DNA from: Hyphomicrobium sp.
GTDB lineage: Bacteria; Pseudomonadota; Alphaproteobacteria; Rhizobiales; Hyphomicrobiaceae
Direction of reading: 5' to 3'
DNA length: 64,000 nt
Assembly (NCBI RefSeq): GCF_003987855.1
Contig: NZ_RXIZ01000007.1
Location: forward strand, 256,477 to 320,476
Shown here piece after piece: positions 34,643 to 43,739 of this stretch. Position 1 is the stretch's first letter, and each line of letters starts with the position of its first letter. Under the pieces are notes generated by a model that was not told where the DNA came from, did not search any database, and worked only from the letters and a program-made list of their open reading frames with translations. The position numbers and the translations under genes were made by a program.

Positions 34643-36487
34643 CTATTGGCCCGAGTTGCGGGCCTGCTTCCTGAGCTGCAGCCGCTGCATCTCGCGGTCA
34701 TAAATGATCTCGCCTCCCGGAACCCGGATATCTCGGATCACCTCAAGGCCGCGTCGACTGGCTTCAGGCCGCATCAGGCTGGTCATGATCGCAAGCGCAA
34801 GCGACAGCGGCAGCCCCAGAATGCCCGCGATCGGACTGGGCGTCGACAGCGTTCCCATCTCGCCCATGAGAATGGCGAACGAGGCCGCGACGAAGCCGGA
34901 CAGCACGCCGACGGTCGCGCCCCCGACGGTCAGCCTCTTCCACCATATCGAGAGCACCATAATGGGGAAAAGACTCGCGCCGGTGATCGACAATGCCCAA
35001 AGGACGAGCCGCAACGGATCCGATGGCGCGACGATCGACAACACCGCTCCAGCGAACGCAACGACGATGATGAAGCCCCGCACGACCCAGATCCGACTCT
35101 GTCCCGACGGCGGTTCCCAGGACATGCCCTGCACCACATCCTCGCCGAGGACCGCCGCTAGGGAAACCGTCGTTGCACTCGCGGTGACGAGCGCGGCCGC
35201 AACAGCTCCTGCCATGAGCAGATAGGAAAACGCCGACGGCAATCCGATCGCCAGTGGCAACGCGAAGAGCACACCGTCGCGATCGAACTTCAAGCCGGCA
35301 AAGCCAAGGTTCGTCGCGGCCGGATCAAAGGAAACGATGTTGGCCGACGCCGCGCGCGCCAGCCACTGCGGCAAGGGTCCGAGCCGCTCGCTCATGACGG
35401 CATCAAGCGTGAAGTCACGCATGAACACGGCAACGGACGATATCGTGAGCAGAGCCAGACCCGAAAACACCGTGGCCCAACCGAGCGATTTGCGTGCTTC
35501 ATATACGCCCGGCGTCGCCGCCACGCGCGGGAGCAGCCATGGCGATGCGCAGATCCCGGTGGCGATCGCGAACGTCCCGATGATGAAGGCCAGCGGCCCG
35601 ATGGCGCCGAACGGTTGGGTATAGGGCTTCGTCAATACGGCGAACCCCTCGCCCGGTAACTGGAACGCCATCGGCCAGACATTGACGAGCTGTAGTCCCT
35701 CGTTGACCTCGTTGCGGACGAGACCTCGAACCATTGGGCCATTGGCGAGCTGCGGCACCGGCAGGCTCGTGACCATGACGCTCACCGTCGTCGCGACGGC
35801 CAGCAGCGCCATGAACAGTGCGATCGATTGCGCGACGCCCGACCAAGTGAACGAGCGCTTGCCACCGGCTGCCGTCGACACCGCGATGGTCAGCGCTAGG
35901 AGGAGAATGAGGTTGTCGGCGCTGCCGCCGACGAGGCGCTGCGCGACAGCCCCTCCAATGCGAAGCTCGGCGGACAGGACGAGCAGCATCGGCACGGCTG
36001 CAACTGCGGCCGTCACCACGCGAAGACCCTGGCTTTCAAAACGCCGGCCAAGGTAGCTTGGCACCGTGAACGCGCCGAACTTGCGGTAGAACGGCGCCAA
36101 GGCGATCGCCATCATGACGAAGCCGGTAAGCGTCCCGATCAGCAGGATCAGCGCGTCGAACCCGGAGAAGAAGAATGCGCCCGTCCCGGCGACGACAAAC
36201 GTCCCGCCGAGCGAACAGGCGCCGAGCAAGCCTCCGGTGTAAGCCGCAGGCACGCGCCGTCCGGCCGCGAAGAAGCCTAGGATCTCGTTCGTCCCTACGC
36301 TCAATCCGATCGCGGCATAGATGATGATGGGGCCTGCGAGAAAGAACACCCGCAGCAGCTCTTCATTGAATTTCAGCTGCTCGAAAATGAGGATGAGGAG
36401 AAAGAGCGCCGTGTAGAGAGCCGCGAAGATGCTGAAATACGTGCCGAGGCGCGGATTGATCATCCTTGCCCGTGCGCCTACCGCCAT
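34643..36487 (-). CDS. Sodium:solute symporter (VC_2705/ActP-like large subunit)
   Basis: A 614-residue inner-membrane transporter of the SSS family with about 13 helices, closest to the acetate/short-chain carboxylate permease group. Typical segments are AYTGGLLGACSLGGTFVVAGTG, FGAFTVPSYLGRRFESQGLR and SFSYLLMAG-like helix borders around ATTVSLAAVLGEDVVQG. It is preceded by a small DUF4212 subunit gene, the usual partner of this subfamily. GAGG five bases before the ATG at 36487 fixes the start. Substrate probably acetate or another organic acid. Confidence 0.86.
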   Translation of the reverse strand: MAVGARARMINPRLGTYFSIFAALYTALFLLILIFEQLKFNEELLRVFFLAGPIIIYAAIGLSVGTNEILGFFAAGRRVPAAYTGGLLGACSLGGTFVVAGTGAFFFSGFDALILLIGTLTGFVMMAIALAPFYRKFGAFTVPSYLGRRFESQGLRVVTAAVAAVPMLLVLSAELRIGGAVAQRLVGGSADNLILLLALTIAVSTAAGGKRSFTWSGVAQSIALFMALLAVATTVSVMVTSLPVPQLANGPMVRGLVRNEVNEGLQLVNVWPMAFQLPGEGFAVLTKPYTQPFGAIGPLAFIIGTFAIATGICASPWLLPRVAATPGVYEARKSLGWATVFSGLALLTISSVAVFMRDFTLDAVMSERLGPLPQWLARAASANIVSFDPAATNLGFAGLKFDRDGVLFALPLAIGLPSAFSYLLMAGAVAAALVTASATTVSLAAVLGEDVVQGMSWEPPSGQSRIWVVRGFIIVVAFAGAVLSIVAPSDPLRLVLWALSITGASLFPIMVLSIWWKRLTVGGATVGVLSGFVAASFAILMGEMGTLSTPSPIAGILGLPLSLALAIMTSLMRPEASRRGLEVIRDIRVPGGEIIYDREMQRLQLRKQARNSGQ

Positions 36488-36494
36488 GCTCGCC

Positions 36495-36755
36495 TCACAT
36501 ATCCTCGTGCGCGCCGTGCCAGTGGTCTATGGCATTCTGACGATTGACGTAACTCGCGACCGTTACCAATGCGATGACGAAGAACCCGTGGGCTGCAAGG
36601 AAATACCCAAGTGGGAAGCCCAGGAACCTATTGGAGTTCAACTGCTCGGCATAGAGCGGCAAAACGATGACAAGGGCCAGGAACGGCACGATGCTGGCAA
36701 TGACCTGCCATTTCGTATGACGCCAGTATGGCTTGCGTTCCTTGCGTTCGATCAT
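36495..36755 (-). CDS. DUF4212 small subunit of a sodium:solute symporter
   Basis: An 86-residue protein with two membrane helices, of the DUF4212/sodium-substrate symporter small-subunit family. It shows KPYWRHTKWQVIASIVPFLA and the family motif FPLGYFLAAHGFFVIALVTV, then ending in QNAIDHWHGAHEDM. It lies seven bases upstream of the large transporter gene, so the two form an operon. GGGGTGGGA precedes the ATG at 36755; a longer reading from 36887 would add non-conserved residues. Confidence 0.87.
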   Translation of the reverse strand: MIERKERKPYWRHTKWQVIASIVPFLALVIVLPLYAEQLNSNRFLGFPLGYFLAAHGFFVIALVTVASYVNRQNAIDHWHGAHEDM

Positions 36756-36987
36756 CGTCCCACCCCGTAAATGCTCGGCCAAAACAAAATGCGCCCGTAG
36801 CGGCCTTATTATGCCCGCCGCCCTGGACGTTTGTCCAATGGCAGCCGCGGCCCACCGGAAAGACGGCGTTGTCGGACCCGGTTTCATCCCCTAAAATTTT
36901 TGCAGCGGGGAATCGGGGCTGAGCTCAACGAGCTTGGGGGCATCCGCGGACAGGCACGCCAACGCATCATTTCGAAAGGCATTCTTC

Positions 36988-37374
36988 ATGGGCATAATCG
37001 ACGACTTCAAGGAATTCGCCGTCCGCGGCAACGTCATCGATCTCGCCGTCGGCGTGATCATGGGCGCGGCGTTTGCTCCGATCGTGTCGTCTCTGGTCGA
37101 CAACGTCGTTATGCCGCCGATCGGTTACATGCTGGCCGGTATCGATTTTTCGAGCCTTGCAGTCAACATCCCGACGCCGACCAACCCGGTATCGATCAAG
37201 TACGGCATCTTCCTGAACGCGATTATCAAGTTTCTCATCACGGCTTTTGCCATTTTCCTGCTCGTCAAGGCGGTCAACACGATGAAGCGGCCGAAGGCGG
37301 CTGCTGCCCCGCCCCTCACGCGCTCGGAAGAATATCTGAAGGAAATCCGCGACCTGCTCGCCCAAAAAACTTAA
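36988..37374 (+). CDS. mscL: Large-conductance mechanosensitive channel MscL
   Basis: A 128-residue channel that opens under membrane tension to release solutes on osmotic downshock. It has FKEFAVRGNVIDLAVGVIMG (pore helix), NVVMPPIGYMLAGIDFSSL, the second helix IIKFLITAFAIFLLVKAVN and the C-terminal helix EEYLKEIRDLLAQK. The ATG at 36988 gives the standard N-terminus; an upstream ATG at 36934 adds an unrelated stretch. It is divergent from the symporter operon. Confidence 0.94.
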   Translation: MGIIDDFKEFAVRGNVIDLAVGVIMGAAFAPIVSSLVDNVVMPPIGYMLAGIDFSSLAVNIPTPTNPVSIKYGIFLNAIIKFLITAFAIFLLVKAVNTMKRPKAAAAPPLTRSEEYLKEIRDLLAQKT

Positions 37375-37397
37375 AGTCGCGAGAGACCCAAACTTGC

Positions 37398-37431
37398 GGC
37401 CGAGGCGTCCGTTGGCCGGACGTGCTCGGCC
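37398..37431 (+). terminator. Possible terminator hairpin after mscL
   Basis: An outer stem GGCCGAG/CTCGGCC and an inner stem CGTCCG/CGGACG form a stable bulged hairpin 24 bases after the mscL stop codon. No run of T follows, so termination is uncertain. Confidence 0.35.
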
Positions 37432-37466
37432 CGAAATCGCCTCGCCGGGCGCACCCAGGAGGCGCG

Positions 37467-37766
37467 TTACTGCTTCCCGGTCATCATCACCTGCTGATCG
37501 ACCCATCCACTAACGCTGAGACTGACGGCAGCGGGCTTTTTCTGATCGAGACTCGAGCGCGTCGCCTCGAGTTCGTCGACGCGCGCGTTGAGATCCGAGG
37601 TCGATGAGCCGTCAGCCGCGCCGGAGGTGGCGGCTTGATCAATCTGCTGGTTCAACTTCGATGAAAGCGAAGACTTTGTCGACGAATCTTCGGCCTTCGC
37701 GGAGCCCGTAAGGATCCAACCAGCCACAACCGCGGCGATCCAAAGTGTTGTAGCGGCGATTCTCAA
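37467..37766 (-). CDS. Small secreted protein of unknown function
   Basis: A 99-residue protein with a signal peptide (MRIAATTLWIAAVVAGWILT) and a mature helical part with a possible short coiled coil (LNARVDELEATRSSLDQKK). It starts at TTG, supported by GGGGGAGG five bases upstream. I do not recognise the family. It converges with mscL. Confidence 0.55.
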   Translation of the reverse strand: MRIAATTLWIAAVVAGWILTGSAKAEDSSTKSSLSSKLNQQIDQAATSGAADGSSTSDLNARVDELEATRSSLDQKKPAAVSLSVSGWVDQQVMMTGKQ

Positions 37767-37984
37767 CTGCGCCTCCCCCGAAGCGATGCGGTCGTGTCAT
37801 TTGAATATGACAGCACCATACCAGGGACACGCAAAGATGGCGATACGGCGGAAACCTGTCCTGCCATCCAGCCTAGGCTCGAGGCGAACACTTTGCCCTG
37901 CCGGGGGGAGTACAGGGCACTCCCACGCTATGGGCGGACAAGCTTGCGGTCACCCGTGAAAAGTGCCAAATCCATCGACGGCCG

Positions 37985-38058
37985 GCGGGCGTAGTTCAAT
38001 GGTAGAACGGCAGCTTCCCAAGCTGCATACGAGGGTTCGATTCCCTTCGCCCGCTCCA
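37985..38058 (+). tRNA. tRNA-Gly (anticodon CCC)
   Basis: A complete cloverleaf: acceptor GCGGGCG/CGCCCGC, D-arm GTTCAATGGTAGAAC, anticodon stem-loop GCAGC-TTCCCAA-GCTGC, T-arm GAGGGTTCGATTCCCTT, discriminator T and an encoded CCA at 38056-38058. It decodes GGG. Confidence 0.95.
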
Positions 38059-38075
38059 AACGGCGCGTCGCCGAT

Positions 38076-38103
38076 AAAAAAAGGAGAGGACATCGTCCCC
38101 TCC
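38076..38103 (-). terminator. Terminator of the small membrane protein gene
   Basis: On the minus strand GGAGGGGAC pairs with GTCCTCTCC (one mismatch) over a three-base loop, followed by seven T. It lies 33 bases after the stop codon of the gene at 38136-38306. Confidence 0.75.
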
Positions 38104-38135
38104 TCATAAGTAGCAGTGACCGATCCGATCGAAAT

Positions 38136-38306
38136 CTAAGCGGCTATCTTCTCGCGCATGCTGGCCTTCGCATTCTGCTCCCGAGCCGGGGCCGTTCGCT
38201 GACCGTTCCAGCTCTTCCAGCTCATCGCGTTGTACCCGAGCGCGCACGCGAACACTGCGAAAGCCGCCAGGCAGAGCATCAGATAGTAAGATTCAATCGC
38301 CGTCAT
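38136..38306 (-). CDS. 56-residue membrane protein
   Basis: A small protein with one membrane helix (SYYLMLCLAAFAVFACALGY) followed by a basic, polar tail. GGAGGAGG upstream of the ATG at 38306 and a terminator downstream mark it as a real monocistronic gene. I do not recognise a family. A longer reading from 38399 has no such support. Confidence 0.65.
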   Translation of the reverse strand: MTAIESYYLMLCLAAFAVFACALGYNAMSWKSWNGQRTAPAREQNAKASMREKIAA

Positions 38307-38436
38307 TGCTGCCTCCTCCCAAGATGAGGAGGCAAAGCTAAATCCGCTGGCCCCTTGGAAATTGACGCTCGTCAATCTCACCGGAGCAGCCGCCCGCAAT
38401 CATCTGCGCCAGATCAGAAACAGCATGCTCGCCCGC

Positions 38437-39369
38437 TCAGACCGCTTTTCCGGCCGGACCCACCTTGCGCGTTTGGTTTGCGTGCTGACTGAGGAACCGC
38501 ACGAAGCTGCGGACAAGCTGACGGTCGCCATCGCTTTTGCGATAAGCCGCAAAATGGCTCGACACGAATTGATAGGTCTGCGGTCTGATCTCGCGCATTG
38601 CACCTTGCTTCGACCAGCTCTCGCCGATGTGGCGCGGCAGGAAACCGATGAAGGTCCCCGATAGAATCAGCATGACTTGCGCCTCCATCTGCACGACGTG
38701 TCCGGACGCCCGCGGATGATCGGCGCGATAGAGGTCGTCGAACTGCCGATAGCCGCGCACCGAGAACAGCGCCTTCTCGATGGCATCCTTGGTGATCGCT
38801 GAAGTCGGCGCATCGAACAACGAATGGCCCTTACCGCAGTAGAGCCCGTGCGGCTCCCTATGCAGCGAAACATAGGTGACACCCGGCGCCTTTTGCGAAA
38901 ACGGCCCGATCACCACATCGCGGCGGCCGTCGGCTATCGCCTGCTCCAGGTACTGAGGCGTGCCAAGCTCCAGATCGATGAAAACGTTGGCCGCGTTCTC
39001 CATGAAGCGGCCGACGACGTGCTGGAGCCCGAGCGCCGAATTGGTGACGATACCGTCGACGATCCCGATGCGCAGCCGCCCGACGAGCTGGCCGTTGTAC
39101 TGGCCGACCCGCTCCTCGAATGAATTGATTTCAGCAAAGAGCTTCTGCGCCGCGATGTATGTCGCTTCGCCGAAGGGGGTGAGGCGAAATCCCCGCCGCC
39201 CGCGAACGCACAGCTGCGCCCCAAGCCTGCGCTCAAGCGCCGCAAGGTGCGTGCTCAGCGTGGGTTGGGAGAGGTTGAGGGCGATCTGCGCATCGGCAAA
39301 GCTCCGCGCCTCCACCAGCGTCATAAACACCCGTAACAGGCGGATATCGATGTTGTCGAGCCGGCGCAT
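38437..39369 (-). CDS. LysR-family transcriptional regulator
   Basis: A 310-residue regulator with a winged helix-turn-helix at residues 4-62 (ARSFADAQIALNLSQPTLST, HLAALERRLGAQLCVRGRRG) and a periplasmic-binding-protein-like effector domain. It is divergent from the ABC transporter operon, with 137 bases between the starts, and is the obvious candidate regulator of that operon, presumably sensing its substrate. GAGG lies eight bases before the ATG. Confidence 0.92.
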   Translation of the reverse strand: MRRLDNIDIRLLRVFMTLVEARSFADAQIALNLSQPTLSTHLAALERRLGAQLCVRGRRGFRLTPFGEATYIAAQKLFAEINSFEERVGQYNGQLVGRLRIGIVDGIVTNSALGLQHVVGRFMENAANVFIDLELGTPQYLEQAIADGRRDVVIGPFSQKAPGVTYVSLHREPHGLYCGKGHSLFDAPTSAITKDAIEKALFSVRGYRQFDDLYRADHPRASGHVVQMEAQVMLILSGTFIGFLPRHIGESWSKQGAMREIRPQTYQFVSSHFAAYRKSDGDRQLVRSFVRFLSQHANQTRKVGPAGKAV

Positions 39370-39398
39370 CTACGTGCCTCGCACAAAGGAGCATCAGA

Positions 39399-39422
39399 AT
39401 ACATCGGCAGTTTTCAATGTAT
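39399..39422. promoter_or_regulatory. Inverted repeat, possible LysR operator
   Basis: ATACAT (39399-39404) and ATGTAT (39417-39422) form a perfect inverted repeat with a 12-base centre in an A/T-rich stretch between the LysR gene and the operon it faces. Position and symmetry suit a LysR-type recognition site. Confidence 0.4.
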
Positions 39423-39506
39423 CATTCCAATAATCAATATTTTCATGGATGTTATTTTGCCCAACTCTCTCATCTGGAGTTGTGTCGTTAGCGAGGGGTT
39501 ATGACC

Positions 39507-40526
39507 ATGCATTCAGGAACAGGTTTCCGCCGGCTCGCCGGTGTCGGTCTCGCTTTAGTCGTATGGGCGGGGGCGTCGCTCTCGGCGCGAGCGGACGAAA
39601 AGATCCGCATTCTCTGTCCGACGTGGAGCGGTTACGCGCCGGTATTCGTGGCCCAGGACCTCGGCTACTTCAAAGCCCTGGGCATCGACGTCGAAATCAA
39701 GTTCGAGGACGAACGCGCCAACGTCATGGCCGCGATGGATCGCAAGGACATCGAGGTCGACATGCGTACCGTCGGCGAATACCAGGGCAAGCCGCGTGAC
39801 GCCAAGACGCCGGGGATTATCATCGGCACGATTGACGAATCCCTGGGCGGCGACGGGGTCATCGCGCCCGGAGACATTACCTCGGTCGAGCAGCTGAAAG
39901 GCAAGACCGTCGCTTCCGAGCCCAACATTCCAGGCCGGCTTCTCCTCCAGATGGCGCTGAAGAAAAAAGGCCTGACGTTATCCGACCTCGACGTCAAGCA
40001 GATCGCGACGGCCGACACGGTGGCGGTGTTCGCCGACCCTTCGATCTCCGCGGTCGTGTCCTATCAGCCGAACCTTTCCCAAGCCCTCGACAAGATCAAG
40101 CAGCGCAACCCGCACGTACTCCTGTCGTCGGCGCAATATCCCGGCATCATTGTCGACGTCATCATCGCGCGTCAGGATGATCTCAAGGCCAACCCTGAGA
40201 AGTACAAGAAATTCCTGATCGGCATCTTCAAGGCGATCGATTACTTCAAGACGAATAAGGCAGACTTCATCAAGCTCTCGGCGCCTCACTTCAACCTGAC
40301 GCCGGAAGAGTTCGGCGCTTCGATCGAAGGCAGCCTAGAGTACACGGGCTACAAGCAGACCTCCGGATATTTCGGCAAGGCCGGCGCGCCTGGTTCGCTC
40401 TACAAAGTCTTCGACGAGGTGATGCAGTTGAACCTCGAGAATGGCGCTGCGGACCATAACCTCAAGTCGGCAGAGCAGATCGACAATGGGGTCGTATCGT
40501 CTATCACTGAAGCCGACCTCAAATAG
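39507..40526 (+). CDS. ABC transporter substrate-binding protein (NMT1/TauA-type)
   Basis: A 339-residue periplasmic binding protein of the NMT1/SsuA/TauA class, with a signal peptide ending at LSARA and the domain opening IRILCPTWSGYAPVFVAQDL. This class takes up nitrogen- or sulfur-containing small molecules (taurine, nitrate, thiamine precursors, guanidine). It is the first gene of the catabolic operon. GAGGGG stands eight bases before ATG 39507 and only two before ATG 39501, so I choose the second. Confidence 0.9.
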   Translation: MHSGTGFRRLAGVGLALVVWAGASLSARADEKIRILCPTWSGYAPVFVAQDLGYFKALGIDVEIKFEDERANVMAAMDRKDIEVDMRTVGEYQGKPRDAKTPGIIIGTIDESLGGDGVIAPGDITSVEQLKGKTVASEPNIPGRLLLQMALKKKGLTLSDLDVKQIATADTVAVFADPSISAVVSYQPNLSQALDKIKQRNPHVLLSSAQYPGIIVDVIIARQDDLKANPEKYKKFLIGIFKAIDYFKTNKADFIKLSAPHFNLTPEEFGASIEGSLEYTGYKQTSGYFGKAGAPGSLYKVFDEVMQLNLENGAADHNLKSAEQIDNGVVSSITEADLK

Positions 40527-40612
40527 CAAAGCGACGAGCCAAGCTGGACGATCACGTGACAACAAAAATGACAGCGACGCAGGCGATCGAAGTGGACGGC
40601 GAAGGGGCTGCA

Positions 40613-41431
40613 ATGTCGGATGAGCAGCCCCAGCGCATCGCGCGGCGGCCACGCAACCAGTTCTTTGTGTTCCGCGGCACGATGTCGAAGCGTGCGCAGG
40701 TCGCGACCTCGATTACCGCAAGCGTTGTTGTCATTGCCGTGTGGGAAGTCGCCACCCGGCTCGGCTGGATCAATTCCCTCTTCTTGCCGCCACCCAGCGT
40801 CACCGTCGAGACGCTGTGGACGATGATCACCCAGAAGCACCTTCTCTGGAATGCGGGAATTTCGACGCTGCGGGTCTGGGTTGCCTTCGCGCTCTCCGTC
40901 GTCATGGCCGTGCCGATCGGGATTGCAATGTCCAGTTTTCGCGGTGTCGGCGCGGCGCTCGAACCGATCGTCGATTTCATTCGCTATCTTCCCGTGCCCG
41001 CACTCGTGCCGCTCAGCATCATTTGGTTCGGAGTTGGCGAGACGACGAAAATCTTTCTTCTTTGGCTCGGCACCTTTTTCCAGCTCGTCCTGCTGGTCGC
41101 CGACGATATGCGGCGTGTCCCTCAGGAATACGTGGAAATCGCCTACACCGTTGGCGCCCGCCCCTTCCAGATGCTCTCCGACGTCGCCTTCCGAGCCATG
41201 CAGCCGAGCCTATTCGACAATCTGCGCATCACGCTCGGCTGGTGCTGGACGTACCTGATCATCGCCGAGATCGTCGCCGCCGATAACGGCCTGGGCTTCG
41301 TCATCTGGGCAGCGCGGCGTTACATGAACACGTCGGAAGTCATGGCCGGGGTCGTCACCATCGGTCTCATCGGCCTGCTGACCGATCAGATCCTCCGCCT
41401 CGTCCACAAGCGTCTTTTCCGATATCTCTGA
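40613..41431 (+). CDS. ABC transporter permease (SsuC/TauC-type)
   Basis: A 272-residue inner-membrane permease with about six helices and the conserved loop that contacts the ATPase (EIAYTVGARPFQMLSDVAFR). The closest families are SsuC/TauC/NrtB. ATG 40613 has AAGGGG at good distance; a GTG at 40556 would add 19 residues and is the alternative. It pairs with the binding protein before it and the ATPase after it. Confidence 0.9.
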   Translation: MSDEQPQRIARRPRNQFFVFRGTMSKRAQVATSITASVVVIAVWEVATRLGWINSLFLPPPSVTVETLWTMITQKHLLWNAGISTLRVWVAFALSVVMAVPIGIAMSSFRGVGAALEPIVDFIRYLPVPALVPLSIIWFGVGETTKIFLLWLGTFFQLVLLVADDMRRVPQEYVEIAYTVGARPFQMLSDVAFRAMQPSLFDNLRITLGWCWTYLIIAEIVAADNGLGFVIWAARRYMNTSEVMAGVVTIGLIGLLTDQILRLVHKRLFRYL

Positions 41432-41439
41432 GAGGCGCG

Positions 41440-42219
41440 ATGGCACCGGCTCCATATCTGGTGTTCGACGGCGTCACCAAGTATTTCGGCGATCTCGAAG
41501 TCGTCGCGCCGAGCTTCAATCTCGACATCGCACGCAACGAGTTCATCGTATTCTTGGGTCCCTCGGGCTCCGGCAAGACGACGCTGATGCGCATGGTGGG
41601 AGGGCTTGAAACCCCGAGCAGCGGCGAAATCCGCCTCCGCGGCCAAGCGATCCGCGAGCCCGATCGCGACCGCGGCATGGTCTTCCAATCCTATTCGTCC
41701 TTCCCCTGGCTTACGGTCGCGCAGAACGTTGCCTTCGGCATGAAGTATCGCCTCGACCTCACACCCGATAGGAAGAAGGCGCGGCTCGACCACTATCTGA
41801 AACTCGTCGGCCTCAGCGATTTCTCCGACGCCTATCCGAATAAGGTATCCGGTGGCATGCGTCAGCGAATTGCGATCGCGCGCACGCTGGCAGCCGGCTC
41901 CGATGTTCTTCTGATGGACGAGCCTTTCGGCGCGCTTGATGCACAGCGGCGGGAAGATCTCCAAATCGAGTTGCGCCGCATTCAGCAGCAGGACGCCAAG
42001 ACCATCATTTTCGTGACGCACGATGTCGACGAAGCCGTATTCCTGGCCGATCGCATCATCGTGTTCTCGAAGCGCCCGGCCCGAATGCTTGAAGAAGTCG
42101 ATATCGCCGCCGAGCTGGGCCCCGATCGCACGCTCGAACTTCGCGATAGCGAGCGCTTCTTCAAGCTGCGAACGCAGGTTTTGAAATTCGTCCGCGCTGC
42201 CGCAGGCCACGACAATTAG
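41440..42219 (+). CDS. ABC transporter ATP-binding protein (SsuB/TauB-type)
   Basis: A 259-residue ATPase with Walker A (LGPSGSGKTTLMRMVGG), Q-loop (MVFQSYSSFPWLTV), signature VSGGMRQRIAIARTLA, Walker B (VLLMDEPFGALD) and the switch His in IFVTHDVDEAVFLAD. It completes the importer. It starts eight bases after the permease stop, with GAGG upstream. Confidence 0.95.
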   Translation: MAPAPYLVFDGVTKYFGDLEVVAPSFNLDIARNEFIVFLGPSGSGKTTLMRMVGGLETPSSGEIRLRGQAIREPDRDRGMVFQSYSSFPWLTVAQNVAFGMKYRLDLTPDRKKARLDHYLKLVGLSDFSDAYPNKVSGGMRQRIAIARTLAAGSDVLLMDEPFGALDAQRREDLQIELRRIQQQDAKTIIFVTHDVDEAVFLADRIIVFSKRPARMLEEVDIAAELGPDRTLELRDSERFFKLRTQVLKFVRAAAGHDN

Positions 42220-42244
42220 AGCGCGAAGCGCCGCAGGAACAGAA

Positions 42245-43018
42245 ATGTCGATCAACCTCGAAAACAAGCGAGTGCTCGTAACCGGCGCCAGCCGCGGCAT
42301 TGGCTTCGGCATTGCGGAGGGGTTCGCCGAAGCCGGAGCGGATTTGGCGATCCTCGCTGACGACGACACGATCCATGACGCTGCTTCGGAATTATCGAAA
42401 GCCTATAGACGACCGGTTCGATCGTTTGTCGCCGACATCACGGACAAAGCGGCTGTCGCAACGGCTCTCGCCGAGATCTCGGGCCTCGATGTGCTCGTCA
42501 ACAATGCCGGCCTAGAACTGATCACACCATTGACCGATCCGAGCGAGGAAATCGACGCCACGTTTGCTCGCATCATCGACATCAACATTCGCGGCACTTG
42601 GAATGTTACGCGCGCAGCCCTACCGCTTCTCGATCGCGGCGCGCGCATCATCAATACGGCATCCGTCTGGTCGAAAAGCGCGGTCGGCGAATTTGCGGCC
42701 TACATCGCGTCAAAGCACGCAGTCGTCGGCCTCACCCGAACCTTCGCCCGGGAACTCGGACCGCGAGGCATAACTGTGAACGCCGTCTGCCCCGGATGGG
42801 TGCGCACCGTCGCTTCCGTTCGCTCCGCAAATGTGATGGCGACGCGATCGAACCGGAGCGAAGCCGACATCTTCGCCGATGTCGTCGCCGCTCAGTGCCT
42901 CCCGGGCCTGATGGAACCGCAGGACGTTGCCGGCCTCTACCTCTTCCTCGCGAGCGATCTCGCAGTCAACATCACCGGCCAAGCGATTGGCGTCGACCGC
43001 GGAGAGTTTCTCGGATGA
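42245..43018 (+). CDS. Short-chain dehydrogenase/reductase, first of two
   Basis: A 257-residue NAD(P)-dependent oxidoreductase of the classical SDR family: cofactor site VTGASRGIGFGIAEG, DVLVNNAGLE, catalytic Ser in TASVWSKSAVG and YIASKHA (Tyr-Lys). The region after NAVCPGWVRT agrees with a polyol, sugar or hydroxy-acid substrate, but nothing in the sequence settles it. AGGAA lies five bases before the ATG. It lies inside the catabolic operon, 25 bases after the transporter genes. Confidence 0.9.
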   Translation: MSINLENKRVLVTGASRGIGFGIAEGFAEAGADLAILADDDTIHDAASELSKAYRRPVRSFVADITDKAAVATALAEISGLDVLVNNAGLELITPLTDPSEEIDATFARIIDINIRGTWNVTRAALPLLDRGARIINTASVWSKSAVGEFAAYIASKHAVVGLTRTFARELGPRGITVNAVCPGWVRTVASVRSANVMATRSNRSEADIFADVVAAQCLPGLMEPQDVAGLYLFLASDLAVNITGQAIGVDRGEFLG

Positions 43019-43728
43019 ATCCGGAATTCAAAGACCTCAAGGTCGTGGTCGTCGGCGCAGCAAGCGGCATCGGACTTGCGACTGCAAACCTTTTTGAGGA
43101 AAAGGGCGCCCGCGTCGCTAGGCTCGATCACACCCCCATCACCGGCGACCTGGCGTTCAAGGTCGACGTAACGGACGAACTTCAGGTCGCCGAGGCCATA
43201 TCTGCCGCAGACAACGCGCTCGGCCGCATCGACGTGATGATCAACACCGCCGCGATCTTTCGTTACGGACCGCTGCTCGATACTTCCGTTTCCGATGTCC
43301 GGCGCGTGTTCGACGTCAATCTCGTCGGCTCATTTCTCGTCACGCGCGAAGCCGTCCGCGCAATGAAAAGCCGCGGCAAAGGCGGCAGGATCATCCTGTT
43401 CAGCTCCGAGCTTGCCCAACTCGGTCGCGAGCATCACGCCGCCTATTGCGCATCGAAAGCCGGCATTAGCGCGATGGTACGCTGTTGGGCAAAGGAATTC
43501 GGACCGGACATCCTCGTCAACGCCGTCGCGCCCGGTCCGACGGATACACCGCTTCTTGATTTCGAAAATCTGCCTGACGCCTGGAAGCGCCTGGAGACAT
43601 CCAACCCGCTTAGCCGGATTGGGCGGCCGCAAGAAGTGGCTGAGGCCGTCCTTTTTCTCGCTGGACCCGGCTCGAGTTTCATCACCGGACAAGTCTTAGG
43701 CGTCAACGGCGGCGCATCGATGGTTTGA
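43015..43728 (+). CDS. Short-chain dehydrogenase/reductase, second of two
   Basis: A 237-residue classical SDR: VVVVGAASGIGLATANLF, DVMINTAAI, catalytic Ser in ILFSSELAQLG, then AAYCASKAG with Tyr-Lys, and VAPGPTDTPLL. It is related to but clearly distinct from the first SDR, so the two probably act on different intermediates. Its ATG overlaps the preceding stop (ATGA), which sets the start; the frame is open further upstream but that part lies out of frame inside the first SDR. Confidence 0.9.
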   Translation: MNPEFKDLKVVVVGAASGIGLATANLFEEKGARVARLDHTPITGDLAFKVDVTDELQVAEAISAADNALGRIDVMINTAAIFRYGPLLDTSVSDVRRVFDVNLVGSFLVTREAVRAMKSRGKGGRIILFSSELAQLGREHHAAYCASKAGISAMVRCWAKEFGPDILVNAVAPGPTDTPLLDFENLPDAWKRLETSNPLSRIGRPQEVAEAVLFLAGPGSSFITGQVLGVNGGASMV

Positions 43729-43739
43729 GGGAAGAGATA

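Noticed and set aside
36831..37607. 258-residue plus-strand frame across mscL
   Set aside because: Out of frame with MscL, Arg/His-rich and without any recognisable domain; it also covers two intergenic gaps.
39370..39500. Guanidine (ykkC-type) riboswitch upstream of the catabolic operon
   Set aside because: I looked because the operon has guanidine-related genes, but the gap is short, A/T-rich and lacks the conserved paired stems; a LysR site fits better.
42598..43014. N-terminal extension of the second SDR
   Set aside because: The frame is open upstream but lies inside the first SDR; the SDR fold begins at 43015 where an ATGA overlap gives the start.
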